A DNA stretch of 64,000 nucleotides, from contig NZ_CP025429.1 of assembly GCF_002848345.1 (NCBI RefSeq), positions 1,488,001-1,552,000 on the forward strand, given 5' to 3'. The first letter of the stretch is position 1. Each line of letters opens with the position of its first letter. This document shows positions 1 through 9,145 of this stretch, one piece after another. The notes under the pieces are model-generated. The model ran no database searches, was not told the origin of the DNA, and worked only from the letters and a program-made list of their open reading frames with translations. The position numbers and the translations under genes are program-made. This stretch comes from Chromobacterium sp. ATCC 53434 (GTDB lineage Bacteria; Pseudomonadota; Gammaproteobacteria; Burkholderiales; Chromobacteriaceae).

Positions 1-140
1 GCGACGTGGCGCCCGATCGCAGCGTGTCCTCGCTGAAGCTGGCGGACGCGCGGGTCGAGCAGCAGACCAAGGGCAACAACCGGCTCTACAACGAGCCGGG
101 CTGGCTGTCGAAATTCTTTATGTCGCTGCTGCCGATCTGA
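1..140 (+). CDS. flgH: Flagellar L-ring protein FlgH, C-terminal end (partial)
   Basis: The window opens inside this gene; 45 codons are readable from position 3 to a TGA at 138-140. The tail contains LADARVEQ and later GWLSKFFMSLLPI, which match the conserved FlgH C-terminus (LADARIE...GWLQRFF). FlgH is an outer-membrane lipoprotein that forms the L-ring around the flagellar rod. It lies directly upstream of flgI, the usual order in a flgBCDEFGHIJKL operon. The 5' part lies outside the window. Confidence 0.9.
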   Translation, partial: DVAPDRSVSSLKLADARVEQQTKGNNRLYNEPGWLSKFFMSLLPI

Positions 141-162
141 TGGCGGCGGCGGGAGCCGTTTG

Positions 163-1263
163 ATGAAAAAATGGATTGTGCTGGCCAGCCTGATGCTGGC
201 CGCGGCATGGCCGGCATGGTCGGCGCAGCGCTTGAAGGACATCGCCAATATCGGCGGCGTCCGTCCCAACCAGTTGATAGGCTACGGCCTGGTGGTCGGC
301 CTGGACGGCAGTGGCGACAAGGTCACCTCGTCGCCGTTCACCGGCCAGGCGATGATCAATATGTTGAATCAGCTTGGCGTGCAGGTGCCGCCGGGCACCA
401 AGATCGACCCGAAGAACGTGGCGGCTGTGACGCTGACCGCGACGCTGCCGCCGTTCGCGAAGCGCGGCCAGATGCTGGATGTGACCACCTCGTCGTTCGG
501 CGACGCCAAGAGCCTGCGCGGCGGCACGCTGCTGCTGTCGCCGCTGAAGGGCGCCGACGGCCAGATCTACGCGATGGCGCAGGGCAATGTGGTGGTCGGC
601 GGCGCCGGCGCCTCGGCTGGCGGCAGCTCGACCCAGATCAACCAGCTGAGCGTCGGCCGCATTCCGGCCGGCGCCACCGTCGAGCGCGAGGTGCAGACCG
701 CGCTCGGCGACGGCGAGTTCATCCATCTGGAGTTGCAGGAAGCCGACTTCACCACCGCCAATCGCGCGGTGCAGGCGATCAACCGGGTATTCGGCGCCGA
801 CACCGCGCGCGCGGTCGACGGCCGCCTGATCGAGGTGAGGGCGCCGTTCGACAGCAATCAACGGGTGCAATTCCTGTCGCGGATGGAAAATATTGCCGTC
901 GATCCGGCAGATCTTTCCCCGCTGGTCATCATCAACGCCCGTACCGGCTCCATCGTGATGAATCAAGCGGTTACGCTGGGCGCCTGCGCGGTGTCGCACG
1001 GCAATCTGTCGGTGACGATCAACAACACGCCGCAGGTCAGTCAGCCCAATGCGCTGTCCGGCGGCAAGACCACGGTCACCAATCAGGCGGACATCACCAT
1101 CAACAGCACCAGCGGCAAGGTGGTGGGGCTGAAGGGCGGCGCCAATCTGGCCCAGGTGGTCAACGCGCTGAACGCGTTGGGCGCGACGCCGCAGGATCTG
1201 ATCTCGATTCTGCAGGCGATGAAGTCGGCCGGTTCGCTGAAGGCGGACCTGCAAATTATCTGA
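163..1263 (+). CDS. flgI: Flagellar P-ring protein FlgI
   Basis: This 366-residue protein begins with a signal peptide (MKKW, a hydrophobic stretch, then AWSA/Q) followed by the FlgI hallmark RLKDIANIGGVRPNQLIGYG. FlgI polymerises in the peptidoglycan layer as the periplasmic P-ring bushing of the flagellar rod. Length is normal for the family. An in-frame TTG lies one codon upstream at 160, but the ATG at 163 sits 8 nt after a GGGAG ribosome site and gives a normal signal peptide, so I chose it. It follows flgH by 22 nt and precedes flgJ by 43 nt, consistent with one transcript. Confidence 0.96.
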   Translation: MKKWIVLASLMLAAAWPAWSAQRLKDIANIGGVRPNQLIGYGLVVGLDGSGDKVTSSPFTGQAMINMLNQLGVQVPPGTKIDPKNVAAVTLTATLPPFAKRGQMLDVTTSSFGDAKSLRGGTLLLSPLKGADGQIYAMAQGNVVVGGAGASAGGSSTQINQLSVGRIPAGATVEREVQTALGDGEFIHLELQEADFTTANRAVQAINRVFGADTARAVDGRLIEVRAPFDSNQRVQFLSRMENIAVDPADLSPLVIINARTGSIVMNQAVTLGACAVSHGNLSVTINNTPQVSQPNALSGGKTTVTNQADITINSTSGKVVGLKGGANLAQVVNALNALGATPQDLISILQAMKSAGSLKADLQII

Positions 1264-1306
1264 TTCTTGGCATGCTTATTGCTTTAAGAGCGCCGAGGAG
1301 CAAGAT

Positions 1307-2266
1307 ATGATCGCAAAGTTTCAGGGTGTCGCGCCGCAGGATGCAATGAGCCATCAGCTGGCGATCGACCCCGTCAGCATGCAGAAATTGAAGGCCAAGG
1401 CCAACAAGGATCCGCAGTCCGCCGCGCGCGAGGCGGCCTCGCAGTTCGAGGCCTTGCTGATGAACACCATGCTGAAGGGCATGCGGGCGACCCATTTCGA
1501 CGATTCGGAACAGTCCAACAGCATGGACACTTTCCAGGGCATGGCCGACCAGCAGCTGGTTCAGGGCCTGTGCGCCCGAGGCGGCGTCGGGTTGGGCGAC
1601 ATGATTTATCGCCAGATCGCGCGCCAGTCCGGTTTCACGCCGGACGACAGCCAGCTGCGCGCGCCGCTGCAAAGCCATGGTCCGGCGTTGTCGGCGCAGC
1701 CGATGGGCGGCCACCGCGTGCTGCAGGCCTACCAGGAAGCGCAGGCGGCGGCTTCCGGCGCGGCCGCGCAGGCGTCGGGCGCCGTCGCGTCGACCGGCGG
1801 CGGCAAATCGTTTGTCAACGGGCTGATGCCGCACGCGCGCGGCGCGGCCCAGGCGCTGGGCGTGGCGCCGGAATGCGTGGTGGCGCACGCGGCGCTGGAG
1901 AGCGGCTGGGGCAAGCGCACGATACGCAACGCCGACGGTTCGGACAGCCACAATCTGTTCGGCATCAAGGCCGGCGCCGACTGGCAGGGCAAGACCGCCA
2001 CCGTGATGACGACAGAATACAGCGGCGGCGTGGCGCAGAAGCGGATGGAAACCTTCCGTTCCTACGACTCCTACGCCGACGCCTTTTCCGATTACGCCAA
2101 GGTGCTCAAGGGTTCGTCGCGCTATCGCAATGTGCTGAACCAGGGGCAGAACATGTACGGCTTCGCCCAGGGGTTGCAGAGCGGCGGCTATGCCACCGAT
2201 CCGCGCTACGCGCGCAAGCTGGTGGACGTCGCGGCCAGCCTGGCGCAGCAAGTGGCCAGGTCCTGA
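1307..2266 (+). CDS. flgJ: Flagellar rod assembly protein / muramidase FlgJ
   Basis: A 319-residue two-domain FlgJ. Residues about 25-110 are the rod-capping domain (ASQFEALLMNTMLKGMR is typical). After an Ala/Gly/Gln-rich linker (about 140-168), residues about 170-315 are the glucosaminidase-type peptidoglycan hydrolase. Its expected catalytic Glu is E198 in HAALESGWGKR, followed by the SHNLFGIKAG motif. The protein opens the murein wall so that the rod can pass. A GAGGAG site precedes the ATG by 6 nt. The dual-domain form is the usual one in beta- and gammaproteobacteria. Confidence 0.96.
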   Translation: MIAKFQGVAPQDAMSHQLAIDPVSMQKLKAKANKDPQSAAREAASQFEALLMNTMLKGMRATHFDDSEQSNSMDTFQGMADQQLVQGLCARGGVGLGDMIYRQIARQSGFTPDDSQLRAPLQSHGPALSAQPMGGHRVLQAYQEAQAAASGAAAQASGAVASTGGGKSFVNGLMPHARGAAQALGVAPECVVAHAALESGWGKRTIRNADGSDSHNLFGIKAGADWQGKTATVMTTEYSGGVAQKRMETFRSYDSYADAFSDYAKVLKGSSRYRNVLNQGQNMYGFAQGLQSGGYATDPRYARKLVDVAASLAQQVARS

Positions 2267-2314
2267 TCAAGTTTGGGCGCCAGCGGCCGATAACGGAGTG
2301 AGAGAGGGCAAATC

Positions 2315-4102
2315 ATGTCAATCGTCGGAGCGGACATATTCGGTATCGGCCTGAGCGGTCTGAACGTCGCCCAGAATGCGTTGTCGGTGACCAGCAACAA
2401 CATCGCCAACTCCAACACGCCGGGCTACAGCGCCCAGTACGTCACCCAGGCCGACCGCCAGCCGCAGAACGCCGGCTTCGGCTTCCTCGGCCAGGGGGTC
2501 GACGCGACCAATGTGCTGCGCAACTACAACCAGTTCCTGGTGGGGCAGCTGCAGAACGCGCAGACCAATAGCAGCTATTACACCACCCAGTTCCAGCAGC
2601 TGAATCAGATCAACAATATGATCGCCGACTCCACCCAGAGTCCGAGTCCGGCCATCCAGGATTTCTTCAGCGCGATGCAGACGCTGACGCAGCAGCCTGG
2701 CTCGCTGCCCAGCCGGCAGAACGTGTTGAGCATGGGGCAGGCGCTGGCCAGCAAGATCACGTCGATGAACTCGCAGCTGGTGCAGATGCAGCAGGGCGCC
2801 AACGGCCAGATCGCCACTTCGGTGAAGAGCATCAACGCGCTGGCCAGCCAGATCGCCTCGCTGAACCAGCAGATCGGCGCGCTGACCGGCGGCAATCCGA
2901 ACACGCAGCAGCCGAACGGCCTGCTCGACCAGCGCGACCAGGCGGTGCTGCAGCTGAACCAGTTGGTCGGCACCTCGGTCAGCAAGCAGAGCGACGGCTC
3001 GTACACGGTCTATATCGGCAGCGGCCAGACCCTGGTGACCGGCAACACCGTCAACCAGCTGGCCACGCAGAGCGACCCGAGCAATCCGGCGAATCTGCAG
3101 GTGGGCTTCACCAATCCGAACAATACGCTGACCGTCCTGCCGGACTCGCTGCTCGGCAGCGGCCAATTGGGCGCGCTGCTGAATTTCCGCGACAACGCGC
3201 TGGTGCAGACGCAGAACCAGTTGGGCACGCTGGCGATCAATTTCTCGGCGGCGATGAATTACCAGAACCAGCTGGGCATGGATTACAACGGCCAGCCCGG
3301 CGCGCCGATCTTCCAGGATCTGTCGTCGTACGCCAGCAATCCGCAGTACGCCGCCGGCCAGTTCGCGATGGTGATGTCGGATCCGACCAAGCTCGCCACG
3401 GCGTCCAATCTGGTGCCGACCGGCGGCACCGGCGGCACCGGCGTGACGATGAGCGGCGTCTGGTCGTCGTTGCCCGGCACGTTCCAGACCGATATCAACA
3501 AGACCCCGCCGGTGCTGGATTCCGTCGCCCAGCATCCATCCACCGGCTTGACCGGCATGACCATCACCGCGTCGGCGACGACGCCGGTGACGATGACCGC
3601 GACCATCGCCGGCACCAACGGCGGCGGGCCGTACAATGTGGTGGTGGACCCGTCGCTGCCGAACAGCTACAAGCTGCAGACCACGGCGACGCCGCCGGTG
3701 GATGTCGGCATCGGCTTTCAGCTGTCCGGCGCGCCGGGCGCCAGTCAGACCTTCACCGTCGGCCCGGCGACGGTCGGCACGAAATCGCTGGGCGACGGCA
3801 ACAATCTGCGCCAGCTGACTGCCCAGCAGAACATCGCCCTGGTCAATAATCAGTCGTATCAGACCTATTATTCGACTACGGTGGCGTCGGTGGGCAACCA
3901 GACCAATACTTCCAGCCTGCAGAACACGGCGGCGGCGAGCACCTTGCAGCAGGCGAGCACGGCCAACTCCAACGCGTCCGCCGTGAACCTGGACCTGGAG
4001 GCGGCGAACCTGATCAAGTATCAGCAGTCCTATCAGGCCTGCAGCAAGGTGATACAGATCGCGCAGTCCACCTTTTCCAACATTCTCAACATCATGTCCT
4101 GA
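2315..4102 (+). CDS. flgK: Flagellar hook-associated protein 1 FlgK
   Basis: A 595-residue hook-filament junction protein. The N-terminal D0 segment GIGLSGLNVAQNALSVTSNN, followed by IANSNTPGYS, and the C-terminal heptad-like D0 helix (NLDLEAANLIKYQQSYQACS) are diagnostic of FlgK; both ends pack into the axial tube. The middle (about 330-500) is Gly/Thr/Pro-rich and variable, as expected for surface domains. It follows flgJ by 48 nt with a GAGAGGG-type ribosome site and is followed by flgL after 30 nt. Confidence 0.96.
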   Translation: MSIVGADIFGIGLSGLNVAQNALSVTSNNIANSNTPGYSAQYVTQADRQPQNAGFGFLGQGVDATNVLRNYNQFLVGQLQNAQTNSSYYTTQFQQLNQINNMIADSTQSPSPAIQDFFSAMQTLTQQPGSLPSRQNVLSMGQALASKITSMNSQLVQMQQGANGQIATSVKSINALASQIASLNQQIGALTGGNPNTQQPNGLLDQRDQAVLQLNQLVGTSVSKQSDGSYTVYIGSGQTLVTGNTVNQLATQSDPSNPANLQVGFTNPNNTLTVLPDSLLGSGQLGALLNFRDNALVQTQNQLGTLAINFSAAMNYQNQLGMDYNGQPGAPIFQDLSSYASNPQYAAGQFAMVMSDPTKLATASNLVPTGGTGGTGVTMSGVWSSLPGTFQTDINKTPPVLDSVAQHPSTGLTGMTITASATTPVTMTATIAGTNGGGPYNVVVDPSLPNSYKLQTTATPPVDVGIGFQLSGAPGASQTFTVGPATVGTKSLGDGNNLRQLTAQQNIALVNNQSYQTYYSTTVASVGNQTNTSSLQNTAAASTLQQASTANSNASAVNLDLEAANLIKYQQSYQACSKVIQIAQSTFSNILNIMS

Positions 4103-4132
4103 CGTGGATAGTCATTTTGAAGGAGAGCGGCG

Positions 4133-5059
4133 ATGCGCATCAGTTCGTCAACTCTGTACCAGTCCGGCGTAAACAATATGTCGAATCTGCAGGCCCAGCT
4201 GCTGCAGGTCAACATGCAGATCGACAACCAGAAGCGGGTGGTCACGCCGGCCGACGATCCGGTGGCCGCCGCGCGCATCGAGTTGTTGAACACCTCGAGC
4301 GGGCAGAACAACCAGTACCAGAAGAATACCCAGGCGGTGTCGTCCTGGCTGTCCTTGTCGGACTCCACGCTCAGCAGCTCCGTCAATCTGATGAACGCGA
4401 TGAAGAGCCAGGCGATCCAGGCCGGCGACGGCAGCCTGTCCCCGGTGCAGTTGCAGCAGATCCAGAAGACGGTCCAGGAAGGCATCAACGAGTTGGCCGG
4501 CTACGCCAACTCCACCGATGGCAACGGCAACTATCTGTTCAGCGGCAACGCGGTGACCACGGCGCCGTTCACCGTCAATCTGGCGGGCTCGCCGGCGGTG
4601 ACTTACAACGGCGACAACGGCCAGCGCAGCGTCCAGGTCAGCTCTGCGCGCACGATGACGATCTCCGATCCGGGCAACGCGGTGTTCGGCACGCCGGGCG
4701 GCAGCGCGACCGGCGCCTTCGACTCGCTGGTCAATCTGTACAATCTGCTGGGGCAGAACCCGGTGCCGGCCAATTATTCCACCCAGCTGAACACCGTCAT
4801 CAACCAGATCACCTCGGCCACTCAGCAGATGTCGGTCAGCCAGGCCTCGGTCGGCGCGCGCGAGCAGGAGAACGCCAATCTGCAGGGCATGAGCAGCAGC
4901 CTCAATCTGCAGTACAGCACCAGTATCGGCGACTTGCAGAACCTGGACATGGCCAAGGCGATCTCGGATTTCACGATGACGCAGACTTCGCTGCAATACA
5001 CGCAGAAGACCTACGCCCAGGTGTCGCAGCTGTCGCTGTTCAACTACATCTCCAGTTGA
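4133..5059 (+). CDS. flgL: Flagellar hook-associated protein 3 FlgL
   Basis: A 308-residue protein starting MRISSSTLYQSGVNNMSNLQ and ending with a flagellin-like helix (DLQNLDMAKAISDFTMTQTS), the two conserved D0 ends of FlgL. It forms the second ring of the hook-filament junction. An AAGGAGAG ribosome site precedes the ATG. It is the last gene of the flagellar run; a hairpin terminator follows 22 nt after the stop. Confidence 0.95.
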   Translation: MRISSSTLYQSGVNNMSNLQAQLLQVNMQIDNQKRVVTPADDPVAAARIELLNTSSGQNNQYQKNTQAVSSWLSLSDSTLSSSVNLMNAMKSQAIQAGDGSLSPVQLQQIQKTVQEGINELAGYANSTDGNGNYLFSGNAVTTAPFTVNLAGSPAVTYNGDNGQRSVQVSSARTMTISDPGNAVFGTPGGSATGAFDSLVNLYNLLGQNPVPANYSTQLNTVINQITSATQQMSVSQASVGAREQENANLQGMSSSLNLQYSTSIGDLQNLDMAKAISDFTMTQTSLQYTQKTYAQVSQLSLFNYISS

Positions 5060-5080
5060 GCGCCGCCGGCGCATGAGCAA

Positions 5081-5110
5081 CGGGCCGCTGACGCGGCCCG
5101 TTTCGTTTTC
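5081..5110 (+). terminator. Rho-independent terminator after flgL
   Basis: An 8-bp GC stem, CGGGCCGC and GCGGCCCG around a TGAC loop (5081-5100), is followed by TTTCGTTTT. It lies between the convergent flgL and astE genes and closes the flagellar operon. Confidence 0.85.
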
Positions 5111-5125
5111 CGGACGGAGAGGGCG

Positions 5126-6118
5126 TCAATCCAGCCGCGCCGGCTCCACCACGATGCCGGCGCGCAGGCCTGGCTTGACCGTCGGGTTAGGGAACAGGAT
5201 GCGCTCGTCGCCGCCGCTGGCCACGTAGCGGACGTCGCCGTCGTCGGCGATCAGCATGCCGTCGGCCAGCAGGGTGAAGTTCTGCACATCGTCGGCCAGA
5301 TGCAAGCGGAACGCCTCGCTGTGTTTGAGCAGATCGTATTTGGCGCGGAACAGCGGCAGGCCGTCCTCCCGCAGCGGGGCGATCTCGGCCCGCGGTTCGG
5401 CCAGCAGCCGGCGCAGCGCCCGGTCTATGCCGGCGAAGCGGGGCAGCTCGTTTTCGCCGAACGGCCGCGCCTTGCCCAGTTCCAGCGTGAAAGCATCCGC
5501 TTCGCAGTGGCGGCTGGTGTGGTAGCTGAAGGTATTGGCCGGCTGGCTGTGCAGCAGCACCGCCTCTATGCCGCACTGCTGCAGCCAGGCCAGTTGCTCG
5601 CGGTTGTGGGCGCGCTGGTGCAGATACGGGTAGATGGCGAACTTTTCGAAGGCCGAGCCGCGGATGGCGGTGTGCAGGTCGTAGTGCAGCCGGCGGCCGG
5701 CGGCCTCGGCGAAGAAGGCGGCGGCCAGCGTCTCCAGCTCGGCGGCGCGCCTGGCTTCCGGTAGTTGCGGTTCTCTGGCGTGCGCGCCGTTGAACAGGCG
5801 GTTCATGTCGTAGTGCTGGTAGCGCACGCCGGCGCGGATGGCGTCAGGATTGGCGAACATCACCAGCAGCCGGCAGCGCGGCGTCAGCCGGCCGGCGTCG
5901 ATGTCGCCGAGTATCGCGTCGACGACCTCGATCGGCGCCGTCTCGTTGCCATGCACGCCGCAGGACAGCAACACCGAGTCGGCCTCGCCGCCGGGCGGGG
6001 CGATCTGCACGCAGCCGGGGGCCAGCCAGCGGGCGGAGAGGCCGCCGGGCAGCGTCCAGCAGGCGGAGGCGTCGTCGGCGGAGAGGGCGTGTTGCAGGAA
6101 GCGGCTGTGTGGCGTCAT
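5126..6118 (-). CDS. astE: Succinylglutamate desuccinylase AstE
   Basis: A 330-residue zinc-dependent deacylase of the AstE/AspA family. The metal site reads GVHGNETAPIE (H56, E59), and the third ligand is H149 in HYDLHTAIRGS. It hydrolyses N-succinylglutamate to succinate and glutamate, the last step of the AST arginine-catabolic pathway. Other ast genes are not in the window, so astE is separated from its pathway here. It is convergent with flgL and divergent from speA, another arginine-consuming enzyme, across a 457-nt gap. Confidence 0.9.
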   Translation of the reverse strand: MTPHSRFLQHALSADDASACWTLPGGLSARWLAPGCVQIAPPGGEADSVLLSCGVHGNETAPIEVVDAILGDIDAGRLTPRCRLLVMFANPDAIRAGVRYQHYDMNRLFNGAHAREPQLPEARRAAELETLAAAFFAEAAGRRLHYDLHTAIRGSAFEKFAIYPYLHQRAHNREQLAWLQQCGIEAVLLHSQPANTFSYHTSRHCEADAFTLELGKARPFGENELPRFAGIDRALRRLLAEPRAEIAPLREDGLPLFRAKYDLLKHSEAFRLHLADDVQNFTLLADGMLIADDGDVRYVASGGDERILFPNPTVKPGLRAGIVVEPARLD

Positions 6119-6575
6119 GGCGTGTGCGGTCGGGTTGCGCGATGCCTGATTGTAAACTCAGGCCGCCGCCGCAGTCATGCCGCGCGACGGCGGCCGGGTG
6201 TTGCGTATATGGCGAAAATGGCGGTCCGGTGGCGAAAATTCGCCGGCCGGATGAGGTGGCGGAATGTTGTCGCTTGTCATCGATGATGGCTTGTACGGTA
6301 TGCAATCCATTGTTTTGACTGCCTGGAATTTTCGCGATGCGGACGACGACCGACGCGGCGAGGCGCCGCCGTCATCGAGCGCCATGGAACGACTACATTT
6401 TTTTACTTGTCAATCAGCGAGATGTTGTTACAATCCGCGCTCGTTTGCGCTGTGCAACAAACTACAATTCACTCTGTTTCGCTCCGACATCCCAGGCCCA
6501 CATAAAAGCTGTAGAGCCCGAAAGCCGTGCACTAAGGAGCGGGGTTATCCATCATAAGTTCTGAGAGGAAAACTC
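6119..6575. other. Intergenic region between divergent astE and speA
   Basis: This 457-nt gap carries no convincing gene. It becomes markedly AT-richer after about 6385, where a sigma70-like promoter facing speA sits (6407-6434). The predicted speA transcript would have a leader of about 130 nt ending in an AGAGGAAAAC ribosome site. I recognise no known riboswitch in that leader. Confidence 0.6.
6407..6434 (+). promoter_or_regulatory. Sigma70-type promoter candidate for speA
   Basis: TTGTCA at 6407-6412 and TACAAT at 6429-6434 are separated by 16 nt. Both hexamers match consensus at five of six positions and lie in the AT-rich part of an otherwise GC-rich gap. The position upstream of speA fits; transcription start was not tested. 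Confidence 0.55.
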
Positions 6576-8456
6576 ATGGCTTGGTCTGTGGCTGATAGCC
6601 GGAGCCTGTACGGCATCCGGCATTGGGGGGCTGGTTATTTCGACGTCGGCGACAACGGCAATATCGTCGTGCGCCCGAATGTGCGTCAACGCAAGGATAT
6701 CGATCTGTACCGCCTGGTGCACGATCTTGGCGGCAAGGGCCTGGACCTGCCGCTGCTGGTCCGTTTCCCGGACATTCTGCAGGACCGCGTCGCCCGCCTG
6801 TGCGGCGCCTTCGACAAGGCGATCGCCGAGCAGGGCTACGGCAACCGCTACACCGCCATCTACCCGATCAAGGTCAACCAGCAGGAGGCGGTGGTCAAGA
6901 GCATCATCGCCACGCCCGATGTGTCCATCGGTCTGGAAGCCGGCTCCAAGCCGGAATTGATGGCGGTGCTGGCGCTGGCGCCCAAGGGCTGCACCATCGT
7001 CTGCAACGGTTACAAGGACCGCGAATTCATCCGCCTCGCGCTGATGGGCGAGCGTCTGGGCCACCAGGTCTTCATCGTCATCGAGAAGGAATCCGAGGTC
7101 GAGCTGGTGATCGAGGAGTCCGGCAAGCTGGGCGTGCGTCCGAATATCGGCCTGCGCGTGCGGCTGTCGTCGCTGGCTTCCAGCAAGTGGTCCGACACCG
7201 GCGGCGAGAAGGGCAAGTTCGGCCTGTCCGCCGGCCAGCTGATTTCGGCCGTCGACAAGCTGACCGCGGCCGGCCTGGCCGATTGCGTGCGGCTGATGCA
7301 CTTCCACATGGGCTCGCAGATCGCCAATATCGCCGACTACCGGCTGGGCTTCCGCGAGGCGATCCGCTACTTCGCCGAACTGCGTGCGCTGGGCCTGCCG
7401 GTCGACCACGTCGACGTCGGCGGCGGTCTGGGCGTCGACTACGACGGCACTCACTCGCGCAACGACAGCTCGATCAACTACGATATGGGCGAATACGCCC
7501 ACGTGATCGTGTCGATGCTGTCCGAGTTCTGCGCCGAGAACGGCATCCCGCATCCGCGCATCCTGTCCGAATCCGGCCGCGCGATGACCGCCCACCACGC
7601 GGTGCTGCTGATGAACGTCACCGACGTCGAGCGGCTGCCGGACTCCGTGGCCCAGGTCGACGACGTGGAAGCGCTGTCGTTGCCGCTGCGCAAGCTGGTG
7701 GAGCTGGCCAACCTCAATGACGAGGAACTGGTCACCGAAATCTATTACCGCGCCAGCCACTGCGTGTCCGAAGTCAGCGAGATGTACGCCGAAGGCCGGC
7801 TGTCGCTGAAGGAAAAGGCGCTGGCCGAGGATCTGCACGCGACGCTGTGCCGCCGCCTGCACAATCAGCTGCAGGCCAGCCAGCGCTCGCAGCGCCAGGT
7901 CTACGACGAGCTGACCGACCGCTTGGCCGACAAGTACTTCTGCAACTTCTCGGTGTTCCAGAGCCTGCCGGACACCTGGGCCATCGACCAGGTGCTGCCC
8001 ATCATGCCGGCGCACCGTCTGGCCGAGCAGCCGACCCGCCGCGCGGTGCTGCAGGATTTGACCTGCGACTCTGACGGCAAGCTGAAGCAGTACGTCGACC
8101 AGCAGAGCATCGAGTCCAGCATGTCGGTGCACGAGGTGAAGCAGGGCGACGAGTACCTGATCGCGGTGTTCCTGGTGGGCGCCTATCAGGAAATCCTCGG
8201 TGACATGCACAATCTGTTCGGCGACACCGACTCGGTCAATGTCTATGTCCGCGAGGGCGGCGAGCTGGAAATCTCCGGCATCGAGGAGCACGACACCATC
8301 GAGGACATGCTGCGCTACGTGCACCTGTCTCCGGAGGATCTGATCAACCGCTACGAGGCCAAGACCCGCGAATGCGATCTGTCGGCCGATGAGCGCAGCC
8401 AGTTCTTCGCCGAGTTCTGCCGCGGCCTGAAGCAGTCGTCCTATCTGGCCGTCTGA
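6576..8456 (+). CDS. speA: Biosynthetic arginine decarboxylase SpeA
   Basis: A 626-residue fold-III PLP enzyme that converts L-arginine to agmatine and CO2, the first step of the agmatine route to putrescine. The PLP lysine is K99 in [14 protein letters not shown]. The [20 protein letters not shown] and [13 protein letters not shown] motifs of the alanine-racemase-like barrel follow. The C-terminal DLTCDSDGK supplies the active-site Cys. Length is typical of bacterial SpeA (630-660). The ATG is preceded by AGAGGAAAAC. A strong terminator closes it as a single-gene unit. No speB (agmatinase) is adjacent. Confidence 0.96.
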   Translation: MAWSVADSRSLYGIRHWGAGYFDVGDNGNIVVRPNVRQRKDIDLYRLVHDLGGKGLDLPLLVRFPDILQDRVARLCGAFDKAIAEQGYGNRYTAIYPIKVNQQEAVVKSIIATPDVSIGLEAGSKPELMAVLALAPKGCTIVCNGYKDREFIRLALMGERLGHQVFIVIEKESEVELVIEESGKLGVRPNIGLRVRLSSLASSKWSDTGGEKGKFGLSAGQLISAVDKLTAAGLADCVRLMHFHMGSQIANIADYRLGFREAIRYFAELRALGLPVDHVDVGGGLGVDYDGTHSRNDSSINYDMGEYAHVIVSMLSEFCAENGIPHPRILSESGRAMTAHHAVLLMNVTDVERLPDSVAQVDDVEALSLPLRKLVELANLNDEELVTEIYYRASHCVSEVSEMYAEGRLSLKEKALAEDLHATLCRRLHNQLQASQRSQRQVYDELTDRLADKYFCNFSVFQSLPDTWAIDQVLPIMPAHRLAEQPTRRAVLQDLTCDSDGKLKQYVDQQSIESSMSVHEVKQGDEYLIAVFLVGAYQEILGDMHNLFGDTDSVNVYVREGGELEISGIEEHDTIEDMLRYVHLSPEDLINRYEAKTRECDLSADERSQFFAEFCRGLKQSSYLAV

Positions 8457-8481
8457 TCGCCGTCCGCGTCGGAATGAGAAA

Positions 8482-8507
8482 ACCGGGCCATGCGCCCGGT
8501 TTTTTTA
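8482..8507 (+). terminator. Terminator between speA and the GNAT gene, probably bidirectional
   Basis: Stem ACCGGGC / GCCCGGT (8482-8488 and 8494-8500) is followed by seven T residues on the + strand and preceded by AAAA, so it may work in both directions. It touches the stop codon of the convergent acetyltransferase gene. Confidence 0.85.
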
Positions 8508-9029
8508 TTGGCTGTCGTCCGCTGGGACGAAGTAGAGGCTGGGGCCGTCTATGCCGGGCAGGTCCAGCGTGCGGTCGTAGCGCAGGCCCAATTTTTCCAG
8601 CACCCGGATCGAGCCGTGGTTGTCGGGCGCGGTGATGCCGACCACATACCCCAGCTCCAGCCGGTCCCGGCCGTGCTCCAGGCAGGCGGCGCCGGCCTCG
8701 CAGGCGTAGCCGCGGCCCCAGTGGCGCTCGAGGAAGGCGTAGCCGATGTCGGGATGAGGCAGGCTGTCGCGCTTGACCAGGCCGCAGATGCCGACCGGCG
8801 TGTCGTCGTCGCGCAGCGCCACCCGCAGCAGGCCGTGGCCGTGTTGCAGATAACTGGCCTGCGGGCCTTTTTCGATGTAGTTGAGGGCGCCGGCCAGGTC
8901 GCGGACCTCCTTGTCGCCGATATTGGCGATGAAGGCCGGTTCGTTCAGCAGTTCGAAGATGAAGGCGGCGTCGCCGCCGTCCAGCGGACGCAGCCGCAGT
9001 CGGGGCGTTTCTATTTCTAACGATTGCAC
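8505..9029 (-). CDS. GNAT-family N-acetyltransferase (RimJ/RimL-like)
   Basis: A 174-residue protein with the layout of the Acetyltransf_3 / RimJ-RimL group: ETPRLRLRPLDGGDAAFIFE at the N-terminus, central IGYAFLERHWGRGYACEA (the acetyl-CoA pyrophosphate loop, R/Q-x-x-G-x-G/A), and NHGSIRVLEKLGLRYD near the end. It should transfer acetyl from acetyl-CoA to an amine; the substrate cannot be read from sequence. The start is GTG at 9029; no strong ribosome site is visible. It stands alone between terminators. Confidence 0.85.
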   Translation of the reverse strand: MQSLEIETPRLRLRPLDGGDAAFIFELLNEPAFIANIGDKEVRDLAGALNYIEKGPQASYLQHGHGLLRVALRDDDTPVGICGLVKRDSLPHPDIGYAFLERHWGRGYACEAGAACLEHGRDRLELGYVVGITAPDNHGSIRVLEKLGLRYDRTLDLPGIDGPSLYFVPADDSQ

Positions 9030-9094
9030 GGGTTGTGGACTCGGTTGGTGGGGCCACCTCCAGTGTGCCAGCGGCGCGGTCCGGATGCCAGCGT

Positions 9095-9130
9095 AAAAAA
9101 ACGGCGGCCGGGCAAGGCGCGGCCGCCGTT
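9095..9130 (-). terminator. Rho-independent terminator after sdaA
   Basis: Read on the minus strand, the 10-bp stem AACGGCGGCC / GGCCGCCGTT (9121-9130 with 9100-9109) is followed by a run of T residues. It lies 16 nt past the sdaA stop. Confidence 0.85.
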
Positions 9131-9145
9131 TTCAGCTTTGCGGGA